Shown here in pieces: positions 1 to 8,470 of a stretch of DNA of 64,000 nt (positions are counted from its first letter, which is position 1; each line of letters opens with the position of its first letter). Source of the DNA: Cytophagales bacterium (GTDB lineage: Bacteria; Bacteroidota; Bacteroidia; Cytophagales; Spirosomataceae); contig JAAFJP010000020.1 in the NCBI GenBank assembly GCA_013298125.1, forward strand, positions 1 to 64,000, given 5' to 3'. The notes beneath the pieces are model-generated. The model saw nothing but the letters and a program-made list of their open reading frames with translations. It made no database searches and was not told the DNA's origin. The translations under genes and the position numbers were made by a program.

Positions 1-5
1 TTCAG

Positions 6-644
6 TTAAAATAAAATTGTATTATTCTTAGTTCTATAAAGCGTAAAATGAAAAATCCACCCAAAATTGAGTGGATTTTTGAAAGCAATATTCTTGAAAA
101 GTAATTTCCAAGGGAAGCCTAAATAGTCTAACCTTTCATTAACCATTTTTTGCTGAGGCTTAGTAGTATTAAATTTCTTTTGAATCAGAGCTTTTAATTC
201 ATTCACTGAAAATTGTATTTGTTTCTTTTCATTTTCTGTGAAATTAAATCGGTCATCAAAATTTATTGAATCAAAATTTAAAGATTTTCTCCCATTTTTA
301 AACTCTTTCCATAAATCTGGCTCATTTTGATCCTCAAATAATTTTTTGACATGATTAATAACCCAATCATTGATGTGCTTCATCAAAGCATTGAAATCTA
401 TAAAACCAAATAAAGGGAAAAGAGATGTTTTGCTATATTTAGGGTCAAAATTCACAAACTGAAAACTAAATTTATCAAAATCATCTGGCGAACTATTAAT
501 CATAAATTTAAGTGGAGATTCTTTATAAAATATAGTTGTTGTGGTAACACCCTGTACGGATGACTCATCTATTTCGAAATTTTCTATACGAATTCCACTA
601 TTGTTTAATAAATTAAAAATTTCATTTCTGTATTTAATTCTCAT
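6..644 (-). CDS. Hypothetical protein, 212 aa
   Basis: I do not recognise this protein. It has no signal peptide and no membrane segment, so it is probably cytoplasmic. It is rich in Phe, Asn and Lys, with a predicted helical middle (about residues 85-165) that includes a WKEFKNGRKSLNFD stretch. The stop codon is right at the window edge, so the gene is complete but its downstream context is unseen. It is divergent in character from the Uma2 gene upstream (109 bp gap) and need not be co-transcribed with it. The start chosen is the ATG at 644; no competing ATG is near it. The AT-rich codon use is in line with accessory genes in this genome. Confidence 0.6.
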   Translation of the reverse strand: MRIKYRNEIFNLLNNSGIRIENFEIDESSVQGVTTTTIFYKESPLKFMINSSPDDFDKFSFQFVNFDPKYSKTSLFPLFGFIDFNALMKHINDWVINHVKKLFEDQNEPDLWKEFKNGRKSLNFDSINFDDRFNFTENEKKQIQFSVNELKALIQKKFNTTKPQQKMVNERLDYLGFPWKLLFKNIAFKNPLNFGWIFHFTLYRTKNNTILF

Positions 645-753
645 AGACTGCTTACTTTATGGTGATTAGAAAACGCTGAATAAATTTTTTGTTCTATTGT
701 AAGTTTATTTACCAAATACAGAACAGAAAATTTATTCAAAGATTTATTAAAGT

Positions 754-1311
754 TTAAATTAATTCTACATTTTCATAAACATCGTGCAGAGGTAAGGTAG
801 TATCAAAAAACGATAGACTGATATTGTCAGAAAGATTCGTATAAAATTCAAATTCCCACTTTTTACCAACTCTACGATACATTTCTATCAAACTCATATC
901 CTGCGAAACGATGAGATAATATTGTAAAGATTCAATCTGACAGTATTCTACTAATTTTACCCGACGGTCAATATCTTTTGTTCCTTCCGATAAAACTTCC
1001 ACGATTAGAGCGGGTTGCTTAACTGATTTTGCTTCAACGCCTTCTTTATGAATCACCATCATATCAGGAATACGGTAGATTTTACCTTTCCCCAACATGA
1101 GTTTTACTGCATTTTGAAACATTAAAAAAGGTCTTCCTTTCAAGACAGTTCTAAAAAAATAATGAATATTTCCAGTAATTTCATTCGATACGGGTGTTTC
1201 TCCTGCCATTTCTATAATTTCTCCATTGACATATTCGTATAATCCTTCGTGAGCCTCACAAAAGTCAAAGTACTCCTCAACGGTATAAAGTTGTTCTTCT
1301 ACTGCAACCAT
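754..1311 (-). CDS. Uma2 family endonuclease-like protein (DUF820)
   Basis: A 185-residue protein with the PD-(D/E)xK-like core of the Uma2/DUF820 family. Visible are TVEEYFDFCE near the N-terminus, the conserved YEYVNGEI segment (about residues 25-32), IPD at 81-83 (acidic residue D83), ALIVEVLSEGT at 101-111 (E105) and D113/K119 in the following helix. This arrangement is the family's predicted metal-binding nuclease site. Family members are abundant in cyanobacteria and in Cytophagales, often as many paralogues; their biological substrate is not established. The length is typical. The start at 1311 gives MVAVEEQ, a usual N-terminus for the family. Confidence 0.88.
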   Translation of the reverse strand: MVAVEEQLYTVEEYFDFCEAHEGLYEYVNGEIIEMAGETPVSNEITGNIHYFFRTVLKGRPFLMFQNAVKLMLGKGKIYRIPDMMVIHKEGVEAKSVKQPALIVEVLSEGTKDIDRRVKLVEYCQIESLQYYLIVSQDMSLIEMYRRVGKKWEFEFYTNLSDNISLSFFDTTLPLHDVYENVELI

Positions 1312-1366
1312 TTTAGTATTGTTTTACACTGTCAAATTTTCAATTTACGAATATAACGAAATCAAT

Positions 1367-2974
1367 CTACTTCTTATCCGAATCCACCACCAAACGCTTC
1401 TCACGATTGGCAATCTCCCAAGTCAAATTAAAAACCAATCTTGCCCTTTTCTCCATTTTATTGAACTCAATTTTCTCAACATCATCCGTTGGTTGATGGT
1501 AGTCGTCATGCACGCCGTTGAAGAAAAATGCCACGGGAATCTTGTTTTTGGCAAAATTATAATGGTCTGAACGATAGTAAAAACGATTTGGGTCGTTGGG
1601 GTCGTTATATCTAAAATCTAAGTCAATTGGGGCTTTTTTATTTTGGTCTAATAATGCCGAATGCAGCTCCGAAGAAAGTTTGTCCGAACCAATCACGTAG
1701 ATATAATCGCCTTTGCCTTCATGGTCTTTGTCGGTGCGTCCAACCATGTCGATATTGATGTCACAAACGGTATTTGCCAAAGGAAAAACAGGATGCTTTA
1801 CGTAATATTCAGAACCCAAAAGACCCTTCTCTTCACCCGTTACGGTCATAAATAAAACGCTTCTACGGGGTTTCTGTCCACTTTTTGCCGCTTCTCCAAA
1901 TGCCTGAGCAACTTCTAAAACTGATACCGTTCCCGAACCATCATCGTCCGCTCCGTTATAAATTTTTCCGTCTTGCACACCCACATGGTCGTAGTGCGAA
2001 GTAACGATAACTAACTCCTCTTTTTTGTCTGTTCCTTCCAAATACCCCAAGACATTGTAGGTATCAATACCGTCCACAGTACGCTCAATTTTCAAGCTAA
2101 TCGGTTGATTTTTGAATAAATTATCAACCGATTTTTTGGCTGAAACAACTTTTTCTTTTGCCGCATCAAGCTCTGCAATAGTCGTTTTCAAAATCTCCGC
2201 CGCCATGTTTTGTCCGATGGTCAAAACCGCAAAATCAGAACCTTGTGGATCGGAAACTTCACGGAATCCAAGACGGGCATTTCCAAAACGTTTCATCATC
2301 GTTTGGCGTTGCTTTATGGTCTTTTCAAAATCCTCAACCGATGCTTTCGTGATTAATAAAAGCCCTTTTGCTCCTTTACTTTTGGCGAGTGTCATTTTCT
2401 CTTTCCAAGCATCGCCTTTACTCCATTTTGACATTTCGGTTGTGCCAGTAATCAAGAAATCACCATAAATTGATTTGGGTTCTCCTTCAAAAACTGCCAC
2501 GATTTTATTCTTTACATCAATATTTGCATAATCTGTAAAATCCTTATCCTCAATACCATAGCCTACAAAAACAATCTCCGATGATTCTTCTTTGGGCATC
2601 GGGGAAATAGAATTTGAGATAAAATCCGAAAGGTAAGCATATTTTTTACCATGAGCTTTCAGATAAAAATCTCCCCAACCACGCTTTACTAAATCGACTA
2701 ATTGGAGGTGAGATTTACTCTCTCCGACCACCCCTTTTAGTCCGTAGCTTTCAAATTTATCAGCAATATATTTTGCGGCTAATCTTTGTTCGGGTGAGCC
2801 TGTATCACGTCCACGCATACTATCTGAGGCGATGTAGGTAAGATGTACTTTGAGGTCTTGTGCAGTGATGGTTTTTGCTAAATCGTCAGGGGTGAGTTGT
2901 GCCACAGTTCGGCAGGATGCAACCGTGAGAACTATAAAAAGTGGTAGGATAATGTTTTGGGTTAGTTTTTTCAT
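1367..2974 (-). CDS. M28 family zinc metallopeptidase, lipoprotein
   Basis: A secreted aminopeptidase-like enzyme of about 535 residues. The ATG at 2974 was chosen over one 18 bp upstream because it starts directly at a lipoprotein signal (MKKLTQNIIL...VASC), predicting attachment to an envelope membrane. A PA-like insert (about residues 120-260, with IVFVGYGI and KIVAVFEGEP) precedes the catalytic M28 domain. Zinc ligand motifs are visible: SHYDHVG (about 327), GADDDGSG (about 343), TGEEKGLLGSEYY (about 381), NIDMVGR (about 409) and a terminal DDYHQPTDD. Such enzymes trim peptides or process exported proteins; the substrate cannot be told. It lies downstream of a terminator and is probably monocistronic. 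Confidence 0.93.
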   Translation of the reverse strand: MKKLTQNIILPLFIVLTVASCRTVAQLTPDDLAKTITAQDLKVHLTYIASDSMRGRDTGSPEQRLAAKYIADKFESYGLKGVVGESKSHLQLVDLVKRGWGDFYLKAHGKKYAYLSDFISNSISPMPKEESSEIVFVGYGIEDKDFTDYANIDVKNKIVAVFEGEPKSIYGDFLITGTTEMSKWSKGDAWKEKMTLAKSKGAKGLLLITKASVEDFEKTIKQRQTMMKRFGNARLGFREVSDPQGSDFAVLTIGQNMAAEILKTTIAELDAAKEKVVSAKKSVDNLFKNQPISLKIERTVDGIDTYNVLGYLEGTDKKEELVIVTSHYDHVGVQDGKIYNGADDDGSGTVSVLEVAQAFGEAAKSGQKPRRSVLFMTVTGEEKGLLGSEYYVKHPVFPLANTVCDINIDMVGRTDKDHEGKGDYIYVIGSDKLSSELHSALLDQNKKAPIDLDFRYNDPNDPNRFYYRSDHYNFAKNKIPVAFFFNGVHDDYHQPTDDVEKIEFNKMEKRARLVFNLTWEIANREKRLVVDSDKK

Positions 2975-3083
2975 GAAAATTGGTGCAACCACATAGAAAT
3001 CATAGGAGACATAGAAAATAAAGTGTCAATGATTTTCAATTCGTTGCGTTGATGGATGATTTTTTACGAAATTAAGAAAAAAT

Positions 3084-3140
3084 CACGAAACTTTTTCCCC
3101 TAATCCTCAATTACCTAATCCCAAATTACCTACTCCCTAA
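3084..3140. repeat. Half of a tandem-word palindrome (CCTAATCCC / CAATTACC words)
   Basis: Short repeated words based on AATTACC and CTAATCCC run across this gap upstream of the M28 gene. No clear reverse-complement arm follows. The same words build the complete two-armed element at 18011-18092, so this looks like a decayed or one-armed copy. The rest of the 385-bp gap 2975-3359 holds the terminator at 3232-3268, the palindrome at 3274-3357 and no recognisable gene. Confidence 0.6.
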
Positions 3141-3231
3141 TCCCGATAAACAAATCTGGCACAGTTATTGGCATAGCTATAATCGGATGCGTAATCCGCC
3201 TAATTTTCATAAAAAAAGTACCATTACAAAA

Positions 3232-3268
3232 AAGGCGTAAAGTTCTGTTAATCAGAGTTTTACGCCTT
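3232..3268 (-). terminator. Intrinsic terminator of the anti-sigma-like gene
   Basis: Sixteen base pairs (3232-3247 with 3253-3268, two of them G-U wobbles) close a 5-nt loop. On the minus strand the stem is followed by a run of six T. It lies 90-130 bp downstream of the anti-sigma-like gene stop and fits as its terminator. Confidence 0.85.
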
Positions 3269-3273
3269 CTTTA

Positions 3274-3357
3274 TACTGTAGCTCGAAGCGACCGACGCTC
3301 GGTGGCACTTCGAGACATTAGACTCCAATTCTCGAAGTGCCACTTCGAGCTACAGTA
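3274..3357. repeat. Compound palindromic intergenic element
   Basis: The outer arms of 15 bp (3274-3288 and 3343-3357) are perfect inverse copies. Nested inside is a second 13-bp inverted repeat (3302-3314 and 3331-3343). The core words are CTCGAAGTGCCAC and CTGTAGCTCGAAG. The right end abuts the stop codon of the anti-sigma-like gene. It resembles a REP/MITE-like palindromic sequence, with no coding capacity and no visible target-site duplication. Confidence 0.85.
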
Positions 3358-3359
3358 GT

Positions 3360-4667
3360 TTAAAAATTTATATCCTGCCTAACCCGCTGCCTTCGAGCCT
3401 CTCCACCACTCACTTTCGGCATCCAATTTGGACCTTCCTTAATGACTCTAATCGCTTCTTCATCACAACCATATCCCAAAGATTTAATGATTTTGAAGTC
3501 GGACAATTTACCTTCTCTGTTTACTTTGAACTCAACCGTCACATTTCCAACTATTTGATTATAAATAGCTTGTTTAGGTTTTTTGAGATTCTTTTTGAGA
3601 TATTCCAAATAATCATCGGGGCTAATGGTGGGTTGTGCAGAATGCTCCGACGGATTATATTTCCAAGTTTTATTTCGTTTTAAATCAATAAAAATCAACT
3701 CCGCTTTTGGTCGGATGAAGAGTTGTTCAGATTCACCATTGATTACCTTGATTTCAGTATTTTCAAAGTTAGGAGCTATAAGATTTAACTTATTATTAAT
3801 CAGTGAGTTATTGATGTTAAATCGTCCATTGGCATCTGTTTTTCCAATGGTTTTATCGTCAGAAAGTATCTCTACATTCGGCACAGGTTCTTTGCTGTCT
3901 TCATCCAAAACTGTCCCGCTGATGAAATTAGAGTTTGTCTTTGCTCTTGAAGCTTTTTTGGTAAAAACGCCTTCTTCATTTTTCATAACTCCTCCACTTG
4001 GTGCGGATGCCGCAGGGGCTTGTGCTTGTACAGGGGCGGGCGTTGGCTCAGATGCGGGAGGGGCAGGTTTAGCGACAACCACTTCATCCGCTTCAAAATC
4101 TCTATCCTTTTTACTTTCTATCGCCACAACCTCCGCATTGGCAATAACTGAATCAAAAGCTACTTTGGACTTAGATTTTTGAACTGAAACTACTTTATTC
4201 TCCGACTGAATTTTCTCCATTTCAGCCTTGATGTTTTCTTTTGGTAAACTCTCATTTACGGAAGGCGGAATTGCCTCAGATTTTTCCAATGGAGCTTGTT
4301 TCAAAGTTTGCGTTGAGGCGACATTTTCTTCAACGATTATTGTATCTTTTTTCGTCAAAAAATATGTCCCAATACCCAGAAACAATAACACTGAAGCCGC
4401 CCTTGCATACACAGGAACACGCTCCCAGAGGGGTAAAACTTTAACTTCTTCTTTCGCAATTCTCTTCTGTAAACTATCTGATAATGAAACGTTTATCTTC
4501 TGTAAATCCGTTTTTTTATCTCTCAATAATTCATAGCCTTCCACCATATCCGACAGCAAAGCATCATCCAGCATCGCCTTTTCAAACTCATGCATTTGGG
4601 CGTGCGAAAGCGTACCTGCGAGATAGGCTTTTATGGTTTCTGGGGATATGTTTTTGTGGGTTTTCAA
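3360..4667 (-). CDS. Anti-sigma-like membrane protein with CarboxypepD_reg-like and TonB C-terminal domains
   Basis: A 435-residue inner-membrane protein. Residues 1-80 form a cytoplasmic anti-sigma-like head (SPETIKAYLAGTL..., DMVEGYELL). One membrane helix spans about 88-104. A long, charged and then Pro/Ala-rich linker follows (about 110-240). A CarboxypepD_reg-like beta-sandwich lies at about 247-325 (ISGTVLDEDSKEPVPNVEI) and a TonB C-terminal-like domain at about 350-435 (GNVTVEFKVNREGKL, then GCDEEAIRVIK). It lies 128 bp downstream of an ECF sigma gene on the same strand, so it probably sequesters that factor and senses an envelope signal through its periplasmic part. Whether the TonB-like domain contacts outer-membrane receptors is inference. 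Confidence 0.85.
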   Translation of the reverse strand: MKTHKNISPETIKAYLAGTLSHAQMHEFEKAMLDDALLSDMVEGYELLRDKKTDLQKINVSLSDSLQKRIAKEEVKVLPLWERVPVYARAASVLLFLGIGTYFLTKKDTIIVEENVASTQTLKQAPLEKSEAIPPSVNESLPKENIKAEMEKIQSENKVVSVQKSKSKVAFDSVIANAEVVAIESKKDRDFEADEVVVAKPAPPASEPTPAPVQAQAPAASAPSGGVMKNEEGVFTKKASRAKTNSNFISGTVLDEDSKEPVPNVEILSDDKTIGKTDANGRFNINNSLINNKLNLIAPNFENTEIKVINGESEQLFIRPKAELIFIDLKRNKTWKYNPSEHSAQPTISPDDYLEYLKKNLKKPKQAIYNQIVGNVTVEFKVNREGKLSDFKIIKSLGYGCDEEAIRVIKEGPNWMPKVSGGEARRQRVRQDINF

Positions 4668-4693
4668 TGTTTTTTATTATGTCTCAGTGACTC

Positions 4694-4794
4694 TGTCTGA
4701 ATCGGGATTTAAAAGATTTTAGGATGAATAGGATTAGACTATTGATTCTCATAATCCTGTCAATCCTAAAATCCCCAAAATCCTGATTCAGACA
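4694..4794. repeat. Palindromic repeat between sigma and anti-sigma genes
   Basis: The outer arms 4694-4710 and 4778-4794 (core GTCTGAATC) and the inner arms 4715-4725 and 4763-4773 (GATTTTAGGAT) are inverse copies. The inner sequence is built from AATCCTAAAATCC-type words. It fills the gap between the sigma and anti-sigma-like genes, so it would be transcribed as a long hairpin that could set their relative expression (inference). Confidence 0.85.
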
Positions 4795-4795
4795 A

Positions 4796-5386
4796 CTATT
4801 TCTCTAAACAAATTTTCAAATTCCTCTTCCCATTCTGTAAATAACTTTTTACTTTATTAATCTCAAAACCAGTCAGTTGCGAGACTTCTTGGTAGGTTTT
4901 TTCTTGTATAAAAAACAATTCTACTGATTGCTTTTGTTCCAGATTTAGGGTCTGCAAACAATCCTCTAATTTGGTTAGATTTTGTTCTAAATCTAAACTA
5001 TCTGTATGATGTTCAAGATTGGAAATTTCCATAAAATTGTTAGAAATATTTTCATCTTCGTCAGCATTATGAAGTTCAAAATTAGAAATTTCAACGGGCT
5101 TTTTGCGTAATTCCATCAAACAATAATTTCGTGCTACCATCCCCAACCAAGCCTTAAAATTCTCGACTTCATGAACTCTTAATTTTGGGATTAATTCCTC
5201 AAATAATGCCATAACGATATCTTTTGCCTCATCTTCGTCCTTAAAATACTTCATCGCAATCGCAAAAACCATCTCCATTTGTGGCTCATATAACTTCCCC
5301 AAAATAGACAAATCACCCGTCTGACGATACTCACGAAGGAGGTCAGTTTCAGATTCGGGTTTATGTTTTTTTTTGAAGAAGAGCAT
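4796..5386 (-). CDS. ECF-type RNA polymerase sigma factor (sigma-70 family)
   Basis: A 196-residue sigma factor. Region 2 is at about residues 25-95 (YEPQMEMVFAIAMKYFKDEDEAKDIV, then FKAWLGMVARNYCLMELRKK). Region 4 is at about 140-196 (LEDCLQTLNLEQKQSVELFF...TYQEVSQLTGFEINKVKSYL), a helix-turn-helix for the -35 element. The linker between them is long, acidic and Asn/Glu/His-rich. The partner downstream is the anti-sigma-like membrane protein. Its promoter region carries a TATATTTG box and a 57-nt leader that is duplicated at 8633-8689. The regulon is unknown. Confidence 0.92.
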   Translation of the reverse strand: MLFFKKKHKPESETDLLREYRQTGDLSILGKLYEPQMEMVFAIAMKYFKDEDEAKDIVMALFEELIPKLRVHEVENFKAWLGMVARNYCLMELRKKPVEISNFELHNADEDENISNNFMEISNLEHHTDSLDLEQNLTKLEDCLQTLNLEQKQSVELFFIQEKTYQEVSQLTGFEINKVKSYLQNGKRNLKICLEK

Positions 5387-5511
5387 AATTCAGCTTTGAG
5401 CAATGAGATATTTTATGAAAGATAAATCAGAAAAATGAAGCTACCAAGAAAATTATACGAAGAGAATTGGAGAGAAGAACTATACTTTGAAAGTAGTTTT
5501 TTAAAATACCG

Positions 5512-5568
5512 TATAAAAAACGAAACCCGATAGCTTGAAGTGATTCAGGGGCTACCGGGAATAAGATG
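5512..5568 (-). ncRNA. 57-nt conserved leader or small RNA, copy 1
   Basis: This block is identical base for base to 8633-8689. On the minus strand it begins 3 nt after a TATATTTG box. It folds as CCCGGTAGC...GCTATCGGG (one mismatch) with an inner TGAA/TTCA pair, and ends TTTCGTTTTTTATA, like an intrinsic terminator. It could be an attenuator for the sigma gene 126 bp downstream or a stand-alone small RNA. No Rfam family comes to mind. Confidence 0.5.
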
Positions 5569-5571
5569 ATG

Positions 5572-5613
5572 CAAATATAAAAATAAATGTAAACAAATAC
5601 AAACAAATACAGA
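5572..5613 (-). promoter_or_regulatory. Bacteroidota-type promoter for the sigma-factor transcript
   Basis: On the minus strand TATATTTG (5572-5579) matches the TAnnTTTG -7 consensus, with TTTG boxes upstream, one of them about 20 bp away. The duplicated 57-nt leader starts immediately downstream. Confidence 0.6.
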
Positions 5614-5649
5614 CAAATACAACCAAACACAACCAAACACAACCAAACC
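5591..5649. repeat. Six 10-bp tandem repeats carrying phased TTTG boxes
   Basis: Six consecutive decamers, three of the type AAACAAATAC and three of AACCAAACAC. Read on the minus strand, each places a TTTG at the same helical face, one turn apart, directly upstream of the sigma promoter. The remainder of the gap 5387-5716 shows no gene. Confidence 0.8.
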
Positions 5650-5716
5650 AATACTATAATGGTAATACTTTTGGAAATAAAAAGTGTTTGTAAGAAATTG
5701 CATCAAAATAAAAAAT

Positions 5717-6397
5717 ATGAAGTATATAGATTTTGAAGAAATAATTTCGACTGAAAGAATGAGTCGTTATCTAACCGCTTGTAATGCTAATACCCGCAAG
5801 TCAATGACCTTATACCGTAAGAATCTACAATTATCGCAAGAGATGTTTACGATTATTAGTTGTTTTGAAGTGGCTTTACGAAATGCTATTGATAAAAAAT
5901 GCACAATATTATTGGGAAATGATTGGCTTAGAGATGGGGTAAATAATGGTGGAATTTTCGATAATTCACAATGTAGAGTAACAAAACAAAATATCAACGA
6001 AGCGATTAGTAAACTCCCTCAATACAATCACCATAAATTAGTAGCGGAATTAGGTTTTGGCTTCTGGCGATTTATGTTTGCTGCGAATCAATTTAATGCA
6101 ACGAATAGAATTTTGTTAAGGATATTCCCTTCAAAACCTATCTCAACGCCAACTATGCAGTATAACCATACTTATATTTTTAACCAATTAGCCCAAATCA
6201 ATAATATACGTAACCGAATTGCACACCATGAACCTATATGTTTTATTTCACAACAATCCATAAAAGATTCTTCATATACGAGAAGACATTACCAACTCAT
6301 TTTACAATTGTTTCAGTGGATGAATGTAGATGAAGCCGCTCTACTGTATGGTATTGACCATGTAGAACAACTTTGTAATGAGATTGACTTGCTATGA
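5717..6397 (+). CDS. Abi_2 family (AbiD/AbiF-like) abortive-infection protein, HEPN fold
   Basis: A 226-residue cytoplasmic protein. It has the Abi_2 layout: SRYLTACN near the start, YRKNLQLSQEMFTIISCFEVALRNAID (about 45-75), FGFWRFMF (about 120) and a C-terminal NNIRNRIAHHEPI (about 165). The last is the HEPN R-x4-H signature expected of a metal-independent RNase. Family members protect against phage by halting the infected cell. No antitoxin gene adjoins, which is normal for Abi_2 singletons. The ATG at 5717 was preferred to one 33 bp upstream, which overlaps leader sequence. A TACTTTTG box at 5666-5673 may be its promoter. The gene ends at a bidirectional terminator. Confidence 0.85.
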   Translation: MKYIDFEEIISTERMSRYLTACNANTRKSMTLYRKNLQLSQEMFTIISCFEVALRNAIDKKCTILLGNDWLRDGVNNGGIFDNSQCRVTKQNINEAISKLPQYNHHKLVAELGFGFWRFMFAANQFNATNRILLRIFPSKPISTPTMQYNHTYIFNQLAQINNIRNRIAHHEPICFISQQSIKDSSYTRRHYQLILQLFQWMNVDEAALLYGIDHVEQLCNEIDLL

Positions 6398-6413
6398 GTT
6401 TACATAAGTCATA

Positions 6414-6455
6414 AAAAAGACCTCATAGAAATATAGATTTTGTGAGGTCTCTTTT
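6414..6455. terminator. Bidirectional terminator between convergent genes
   Basis: The stem 6418-6425 with 6443-6450 (AGACCTCA/TGAGGTCT) is flanked by an A run on the left and CTTTTG on the right. It serves the + strand Abi gene and the minus-strand VCBS/isomerase gene. Confidence 0.85.
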
Positions 6456-6469
6456 GTAGATAACTTATT

Positions 6470-8470
6470 CTATTTCAACGATTTAAGATGATTCAAAGTA
6501 ATCGGTAAATGCTGTTTTACCTCCGCATTTTCATCTTCAATAAAATAATACTGAACGCCTACTTGCATAGCTGCACGCAAGATTTTCTGAAAATTCAATT
6601 GTCCCGTTCCAACCGCAACGTCCGAAGTCAAAGGTGTTCCGCCTGAAACTTCTCCCGTTTCCTGACCAATTTTCATGTCCTTGACGTGCAAGGCAATGAA
6701 GCGATTTGGGTATTTTTTTAACATTAGTTCTGGCACTGCCCCGCCGTGAAATGTCCAATATACATCCATTTCAAATTTCATTCTTGGGTCAGTTTTTTGA
6801 ACCATGTAGTCAAAAAGCGTACCTTCGGGTGATTTCTGAAACTCAAAACCGTGAATGTGATACATCAAAGTAATGCCTTCTTTGGCTAAAATGGCAGATG
6901 CTTTGTTGAAAATTTCAATTGCCATATCAGCATTTTCTCGACTGAAAGAATTGTATTTATGAGGAATCCAAGGCACACCTAATAACTTGATTCCAAAGAA
7001 CTTAGCATCGGAAATAAGTTTGGAAAGACTATCACGAACTAAGGCAAAATCGTGCAAATTCGACTTCGGAATCAATCCTAACTTTTTACATTCAGCCCTA
7101 AACTCTTCCTTCGTTAATCCGTAGTACATTCCTGGAATTTCTACCTCCGTAATACCCAAATCTCTGATATATTTCAATGTGCCTCGTGGGTCTTTTTGCA
7201 TATCGTCTCGCAAGCTGTAAATTTCTAAACCCGCCTTCGTTTTCATCAATTCACCTACGCTTGTCAACTTTTTACCCGTTCCGTTTTGCAACCAAATATC
7301 AATTCTTGGAGCTTCCCAATTATAGGGTTTTGAGAGAATATCCATGTCTCCATCACCGTCAAGGTCAGCTACACGAGCCTCATGGAAACCCCAACCCGTC
7401 TTGAAAATAGACTTCTCAAATTGCCCTAAACCATTGCCATACAAGATGATAGCTTCCGATTTTGGATTATCTGGCTTTGTTTCTTTCTCAGACCATTTGG
7501 TCATTTCAGCACAAAATAAATCTAAATTTCCATCGTCGTTGATGTCTGCCGCTTCGAGCGTATGTCCGTGGATAAGCTCTCTACCGACCAAGTCCGTAGC
7601 CTTCCAATCGGCAGGATTTTCGGCACTTCCTGTACATTCATAGAAGAGTAAACGACCTTTGCCGTCCCCAGGTGAAACCGCAATTTGCATCTTTTTGCCC
7701 GTTCTGAACTTGCCACAAACTACCCTTCCACCTTCTTCGCCAAACCGAATGGCGTTGAATTTCCCGTCTTTATATTTGAACCAATAATTACCCGCAACCA
7801 AATCTACGAAACCATCACCGTCAATATCACCTTTGGCACAACCCTCGGCATACCACGAATTTTTCTCGCCCGCTTCACCCGAAAATACAGTTTCTATCGT
7901 CCATTTATCCGTTTTTGGATTAGCTGGAACATCCGATAAAAGTAAAGATTTAGCATTTTGATTCCATGTAACTACTTGTAAATGACCGTTTTGCTTGAAA
8001 TCTCCAATCACTTGGTCGTGGTGCATTTTACTGCCCGAATCTTTGATTTTATAACGATTCCACTGAACTTCTGGGTCGAAATTTGGGGCAGGGTTTTCAA
8101 ACCACCATACCTCATTCGACTGCCAATCGCCCCCGTAAACCAAATCCAAATCACCGTCTCCATCAATATCCGCCGATGCCCCGCCCGCCTCAACGGTCAA
8201 GAAATCTTTGCAGATATTATAAACCGTCCAGCTCTTGCTTTCACGGCGATACCAAAGAATCGAAGGACCCACAACCCGACAAGTTACCACGAAATCTTCA
8301 TCGCCGTCGGCATCCAAATCCATCGTCATCGCTCCCGTTTGTTGCGTGGTTTTCCACGCCAAAGGCACTTTGCCGTTGGTAGTTGAGAGGTATTCCCAAG
8401 TAGGAGTTTTTTTTTGAGAAAATGCTGAAAACGAAAGCATTATCAATAAGAAAGAGTGTGTTTTTTTCAT
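6470..8470 (-). CDS. VCBS/FG-GAP repeat protein fused to a sugar phosphate isomerase/epimerase TIM barrel
   Basis: A 666-residue exported two-part protein. It has a signal peptide (residues 1-18, SAFSQ). A seven-bladed-propeller-like region at about 40-400 contains repeated calcium-binding loops (DLDADGDED, DIDGDGDLD, DIDGDGFVD, DINDDGNLD, DLDGDGDMD). A xylose-isomerase-like TIM barrel (AP_endonuc_2 type) occupies about 410-666: KAGLEIYSLRDDM, GITEVEIPGMY, HIHGFEF, FEMDVYWTFHGG, IALHVKDM. The barrel motifs HGFEF and MDVYW are the metal-binding positions of periplasmic sugar isomerase/epimerases. The C-terminal half is related to the separate isomerase at 41574-42533. The combination suggests glycan binding plus sugar conversion outside the cytoplasm; the substrate is unknown. 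Confidence 0.88.
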   Translation of the reverse strand: MKKTHSFLLIMLSFSAFSQKKTPTWEYLSTTNGKVPLAWKTTQQTGAMTMDLDADGDEDFVVTCRVVGPSILWYRRESKSWTVYNICKDFLTVEAGGASADIDGDGDLDLVYGGDWQSNEVWWFENPAPNFDPEVQWNRYKIKDSGSKMHHDQVIGDFKQNGHLQVVTWNQNAKSLLLSDVPANPKTDKWTIETVFSGEAGEKNSWYAEGCAKGDIDGDGFVDLVAGNYWFKYKDGKFNAIRFGEEGGRVVCGKFRTGKKMQIAVSPGDGKGRLLFYECTGSAENPADWKATDLVGRELIHGHTLEAADINDDGNLDLFCAEMTKWSEKETKPDNPKSEAIILYGNGLGQFEKSIFKTGWGFHEARVADLDGDGDMDILSKPYNWEAPRIDIWLQNGTGKKLTSVGELMKTKAGLEIYSLRDDMQKDPRGTLKYIRDLGITEVEIPGMYYGLTKEEFRAECKKLGLIPKSNLHDFALVRDSLSKLISDAKFFGIKLLGVPWIPHKYNSFSRENADMAIEIFNKASAILAKEGITLMYHIHGFEFQKSPEGTLFDYMVQKTDPRMKFEMDVYWTFHGGAVPELMLKKYPNRFIALHVKDMKIGQETGEVSGGTPLTSDVAVGTGQLNFQKILRAAMQVGVQYYFIEDENAEVKQHLPITLNHLKSLK

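Noticed and set aside
5427-5651. 74-residue minus-strand frame (MVWLCLVVFGC...)
   Set aside because: It reads through the decamer repeats, the promoter and the leader; the hydrophobic composition comes from the TTTG repeats.
7982-8386. 134-residue + frame opposite the VCBS/isomerase gene
   Set aside because: Antisense shadow of the repeat-rich gene; no start signal, no family resemblance.
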